Assembly (NCBI GenBank): GCA_021781335.1
Contig: JAJXXA010000055.1
Span: forward strand, 1-37,514
Direction: 5' to 3'
DNA from: Actinomycetes bacterium
GTDB lineage: Bacteria; Actinomycetota; Acidimicrobiia; Acidimicrobiales; RAAP-2
DNA length: 37,514 nucleotides
Both the position numbers and the translations under genes were made by a program. Positions 35,601-37,514 of the stretch are shown piece after piece. Numbering within the stretch: the first letter of the stretch is position 1; each line of letters starts with the position of its first letter. The notes under the pieces are model-generated. The model had not been told where the DNA came from, did not search any database, and was given only the letters and a program-made list of their open reading frames with translations.

Positions 35601-35758
35601 TCGGCGAAACGCACCACGCCGTAGAGACCGTGATGATCAGTCAGGGCTAAGCCCGTGAGGCCCAAGCGGGCCGCTTCGCTCACGAGCTCCTCAGGATCAC
35701 TTGCGCCGTCAAGGAAACTAAACCCGGAGTGGGCGTGAAGTTCTCCGTAGACCGCCAT
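32657..35758 (-). CDS. dnaE2: Error-prone DNA polymerase DnaE2
   Basis: A 1033-residue C-family DNA polymerase used in damage-induced translesion synthesis. The N-terminal PHP domain begins with ELHAHSGFSFLDGAS. The polymerase palm has the PDIDVD catalytic acids (398-403) in FERFLSPARDGPPDIDVDIES, followed by RREEVIQYVYERYGR, and ITYRPRSALRDVARAFG typical of DnaE2. The OB fold near the C-terminus has FLNLEDETGHVNAIF. It is intact. ATG 35758 overlaps the imuB stop by one base (TGATG); the frame stays open upstream but only within imuB. It is the last gene of the SOS cassette and is convergent with the PLP lyase, 15 bases apart. Confidence 0.96.
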   Translation of the reverse strand: MAVYGELHAHSGFSFLDGASDPEELVSEAARLGLTGLALTDHHGLYGVVRFAEAARALGVATVFGAEVTLDGHDDRVGVPDPGGDHLVILARSPEGYRRLATMLGEAHLARGEKGAPRFTLEEVARDAGEWLVLTGCRKGPLTRALMREGPRSADRELARLIEAFGRENIAVELWDHGGFDDVARNDVLAQVALNRGVAPVATGNVHYATPDAFARANVLSAIRARRSLEEMQGWLSASPLAHLRGDAEQRRRFSRWPGVVDYAGELVVELAFDLRLVAPNLPAFPTPEGTDEQSYLTALVSKGATSRYGPRDAERVAGAWRQIDHELGVIGALGFAGYFLTVWDITEFCRRENIYCQGRGSAANSAVCFSLGITNADAVALNLFFERFLSPARDGPPDIDVDIESGRREEVIQYVYERYGRRHAAQVAAVITYRPRSALRDVARAFGFSEQEANALRDSVDRQSMTATSSEVPELVVSMANQLLTRPRHLGIHSAGMVLCDRPVLEVCPVEWGRTPGRTVLQWDKDDCAAIGLVKFDLLGLGMLDALHRAVDQVSAFHGVNLDLATLPQESAVYDLLCEADTVGVFQVESRAQMATLPRVQPRCFYDLVIEVALIRPGPIQGNAVNPYIRRRRGDEPVTYLHPRLEPILSRTLGVPLFQEQLMEMAVAVAGFSPAEADELRQAMAAKRSELRMLKLKSRFYAGMAANGITGGAADQLFDALAAFANFGFPESHSVSFAHLVYCSAWIKHHYPAAFLVSLLNAQPLGFWSPQSLVADAQRHGVVVHRPDVNRSGVEATLEGDAEHPDVRLGLATVRAIGSELAARIVHGAPWRGPEDLVRRAACQQHHLEALAAAGALDSFKKSRRAQVWAAGPAAQGTPDRLAGVVTGLEAPELPRTTELERVADDLWSMGLTPDTTAIALARDELNRRGVTRADALSSVEATRVTVAGVVTHRQHPETANGAVFLNLEDETGHVNAIFSKGAWARWSLVARRSPALVLRGSLQRGQGTLALMVESVEPLTLGATVPSRDWH

Positions 35759-36837
35759 CAGTCGTACACCCCAACGATCCACCACCGATCGAGTTCCGCT
35801 ACAAGCAGCACCGCCTCGCCGTGAGCGAGTACCACCTGTACGTGAGCACGACGTCGGTCGAGCACCCACCAGCGCTCAACCAATGGCCACGGCCCCGCGT
35901 ACCACGCCACCTCGTGGCGGACACGGTTCGAGAAGAGTAGCGATGTCGGTTCTGCACTCAAGAATCCACGCGATCCCACGCGAATAGGATCGCCCCGCTG
36001 ATCGATCAATTGCACCGCCACCCGATGACGCAACGTCATTGCGGGTGCGGGCGCGCGAAGTTGACCGGGCCACGGCGCGGTCTCTGCCGTTGGAGGTTCA
36101 GGTGACCCGAAGGGCACGAGCGACGCACGATCTTCGGGGGCCCGTCCCCCGCGAAGCGATGCAACCATAACTGCGTCCACCCCGAGACGTTGACGCACGC
36201 GATACACCGCTGCCTGCGCCCGGTCATCGCCCGCTCCACGCTGACCGAAGAACCCCATCTGCTCAGATGTCATCTCACTCTCGCCACGTTCTACGCGAAG
36301 GCGGCGCGCAAGCGTTGCGTCGCGCTGGGTCTTCAGTTCGCTCAGCTCTCCTCGAGCAACGCGATGGAGCTCGGCAATCGGCGCAGAGAACCGCTCGGCC
36401 ACATGAGCTGGCGACAGGTCCGCGAACGACCCCACCGTGTGTAGGCCCAAACGTCGACACGTGGTCGTGAGGTCCTCTCGGCCCAGCACACTGATTGGTT
36501 GCGCGCGGCGGAAGTGATCGGTGGCGCCCACGGGCAACACCACTCCCTCACGGGCCGCGAGTTCCGCGCAGAAGAGGCCGTCGGCGACGCCGAGCGACGG
36601 CTCACAACCAATGAGGTCGCGAACGCTCTGACGAACAGCGTCGAGTACCGCCGTCTCGCCACCGAAGAATCTGCTGGGTGCGCGTATGGGTAGCACGAAG
36701 AGTCCGAGCCGCACCGGTTCGGTGAAAGGGCAGAGCACCATCAACGCATCGAGTATCGCGAGATAGTCACGTAGCGCCGATCCGTCGGGTCTCTCTTCGC
36801 CGAGCGTCTCGATCCAAAGAGCGAGGAGCCGTTCCAC
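35758..36837 (-). CDS. imuB: ImuB-like Y-family polymerase homologue, short N-terminus
   Basis: A 359-residue scaffold protein of the SOS mutasome. Residues about 40-160 match the Y-family region after the catalytic palm (VLPIRAPSRFFGGE, then GLHTVGSFADLSPAHVAERF, the helix-hairpin-helix). EQMGFFGQ around residue 195 is a clamp-binding motif of the Q-x-x-[LF]-F type. The last 30 residues (HVQVVLAHGEAVLLVAELDRWWIVGVYD) are the usual ImuB C-terminal element. ImuB proteins generally begin with an LWCPDWP-like strand followed by about 70 residues; here MERLLALWIE leads at once to the later part, and the protein is well short of the roughly 500 seen in mycobacteria. GTG 36837 overlaps the imuA' stop (TAGTG). 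Confidence 0.85.
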   Translation of the reverse strand: MERLLALWIETLGEERPDGSALRDYLAILDALMVLCPFTEPVRLGLFVLPIRAPSRFFGGETAVLDAVRQSVRDLIGCEPSLGVADGLFCAELAAREGVVLPVGATDHFRRAQPISVLGREDLTTTCRRLGLHTVGSFADLSPAHVAERFSAPIAELHRVARGELSELKTQRDATLARRLRVERGESEMTSEQMGFFGQRGAGDDRAQAAVYRVRQRLGVDAVMVASLRGGRAPEDRASLVPFGSPEPPTAETAPWPGQLRAPAPAMTLRHRVAVQLIDQRGDPIRVGSRGFLSAEPTSLLFSNRVRHEVAWYAGPWPLVERWWVLDRRRAHVQVVLAHGEAVLLVAELDRWWIVGVYD

Positions 36838-37451
36838 TAGCCTGCCGCCGCTCGACCTCTTCGATTCGGCAGCACCACAACGTGTTCACCACTGCGCTGA
36901 GCCTCGCCACGCCCCCCAACCCGCACGGTGAGATAGCGAGCATCAAGGCGCGCTGATGTTGCCCACTCGGACCGGGTTATATCGAACGAGAGATCCACTG
37001 GCAACGGCCACGGTGCGCTCGGCTCGCAAAGTGTGATCAGCACGGTGCCGCGCTCTCGTACGCGATCTACCAAGCGACGGGCGACGCCGTGTGACGCGCG
37101 TGAGGGCGCGCGCACCACCAAGAGGTCTACGCCATCGAGCAGATCCGCCGCTGATTCAGCCCACGCGCCACGAGGACGAGGCACGAACAACACTCGTCGT
37201 AGATCAACCCCAAGGTCGGCAATCGCGACCACACCTGGATCATCTACGCCCACCACCGCGCTCCAATGTCCACGTGCGCTGGACTCGCTCACGAGGCTGA
37301 GAGCGAGGCTGAGGCCGCCAAAACCCGGCGGAGCCTGGACGAGGACTGTCGAGCCACGGCGTAGTCCGCCACCAGGCACAAGGGCGCTCCAGGGCGCTCC
37401 CAGCGGCAACATACGGCTTTTTGCGAGCGTGACCGGCTGCAAAGAGGACAT
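36837..37451 (-). CDS. imuA': ImuA'-like RecA-fold mutasome protein
   Basis: A 204-residue protein with a RecA-like core. GAPWSALVPGGGLRRGSTVLVQAP near the N-terminus is the beta-strand leading to a P-loop position that reads APPGFGGLSLAL, lacking the Lys-Thr/Ser of a working Walker A. LLDGVDLLVVRAPSRA is the Walker-B-like strand, also without the usual acid. In mycobacteria ImuA' lacks ATPase motifs too and bridges the polymerase complex. ATG 37451 has AGGA five bases upstream. A frame open to 37496 would place the start inside the LexA box, so it is rejected. It is the first gene of the cassette. Confidence 0.82.
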   Translation of the reverse strand: MSSLQPVTLAKSRMLPLGAPWSALVPGGGLRRGSTVLVQAPPGFGGLSLALSLVSESSARGHWSAVVGVDDPGVVAIADLGVDLRRVLFVPRPRGAWAESAADLLDGVDLLVVRAPSRASHGVARRLVDRVRERGTVLITLCEPSAPWPLPVDLSFDITRSEWATSARLDARYLTVRVGGRGEAQRSGEHVVVLPNRRGRAAAG

Positions 37452-37489
37452 CAGATCCTGAGAAAGTGGGGGACGTGTAGGTGAAAAAG

Positions 37490-37503
37490 CGAACATATGT
37501 TCG
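37490..37503 (-). promoter_or_regulatory. LexA (SOS) box upstream of imuA'
   Basis: CGAACATATGTTCG is a perfect palindrome matching the CGAAC-N4-GTTCG LexA site of Gram-positive and actinobacterial SOS genes. It lies about 40 bases before the imuA' ATG, at the right place to block the promoter of the whole imuA'-imuB-dnaE2 operon. LexA cleavage after DNA damage would therefore switch all three on together. Confidence 0.93.
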
Positions 37504-37514
37504 TAAGAGTAGTC

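Noticed and set aside
35759-35869. 37-codon N-terminal extension of DnaE2
   Set aside because: It lies wholly within the end of imuB and precedes the conserved MAVYGELHAHS start.

Overview
The window comes from a moderately high-GC actinobacterium. I infer a deep lineage such as the Acidimicrobiia rather than a Streptomyces or Mycobacterium, but I cannot place it further from sequence alone. The main pointers are two mycothiol-conjugate-amidase-type hydrolases, an ImuA'/ImuB/DnaE2 mutagenesis cassette behind a CGAAC-N4-GTTCG SOS box, several probable leaderless starts, and frequent GTG starts. There are no insertion sequences, phage genes, integrases or CRISPR arrays. This is a chromosomal housekeeping and regulatory region with small operons on both strands.

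Layout. 1-43: 5' half of a tRNA-Arg(CCT), cut by the window edge. 561-836: small membrane protein with a Cys-x2-Cys tail. 1084-3061: ABC-2 exporter (ATPase plus permease) and a very acidic 66-residue protein. 3164-4864: Uup-like ABC-F ATPase. 4877-7557 (minus): a thiamine-linked operon made of a TPP riboswitch, an NCS1/CytX-type permease and an APH-fold kinase. 7614-8519 (minus): proline iminopeptidase. 8600-11255: YchF, S-adenosylhomocysteinase and a strong bidirectional terminator. 11277-12941 (minus): two tandem Mca/MshB-like hydrolases. 12951-15976 (minus): an NRAMP-type transporter and a soluble PRC-MgtE_N-CBS protein. 16078-17106 (minus): threonine aldolase. 17143-19364: hotdog thioesterase, FabH and a nucleotidyltransferase. 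19547-23077: three membrane proteins (YbhN-like, AI-2E/PerM, and a pore-loop-like protein). 23074-24225 (minus): D,D-carboxypeptidase. 24434-25675: acyl-CoA dehydrogenase. 25950-27218: secreted sedolisin-like protease. 27388-30191: a LOV-domain hybrid histidine kinase facing a LuxR-type response regulator. 30389-31237 (minus): Nit1-like amidase. 31364-32641: sphingosine-1-phosphate-lyase-like PLP enzyme. 32657-37503 (minus): imuA'-imuB-dnaE2 with its LexA box.

Four systems deserve most attention. (1) The TPP riboswitch controls a transporter and a kinase of the fold used by thiamine kinase, suggesting a thiamine or precursor salvage pair. (2) A soluble Mg-sensor module of MgtE, lacking the MgtE channel, sits with an NRAMP protein whose metal-binding motifs are non-canonical. 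This looks like a split magnesium transport system with a structured RNA leader between the two genes. (3) The LOV kinase keeps its photoactive Cys but carries Ile where nearly all LOV domains have the signalling Gln. (4) The SOS mutasome has an unusually short ImuB lacking most of the N-terminal polymerase region. All functional statements rest on motif recognition by eye; no database search was run.
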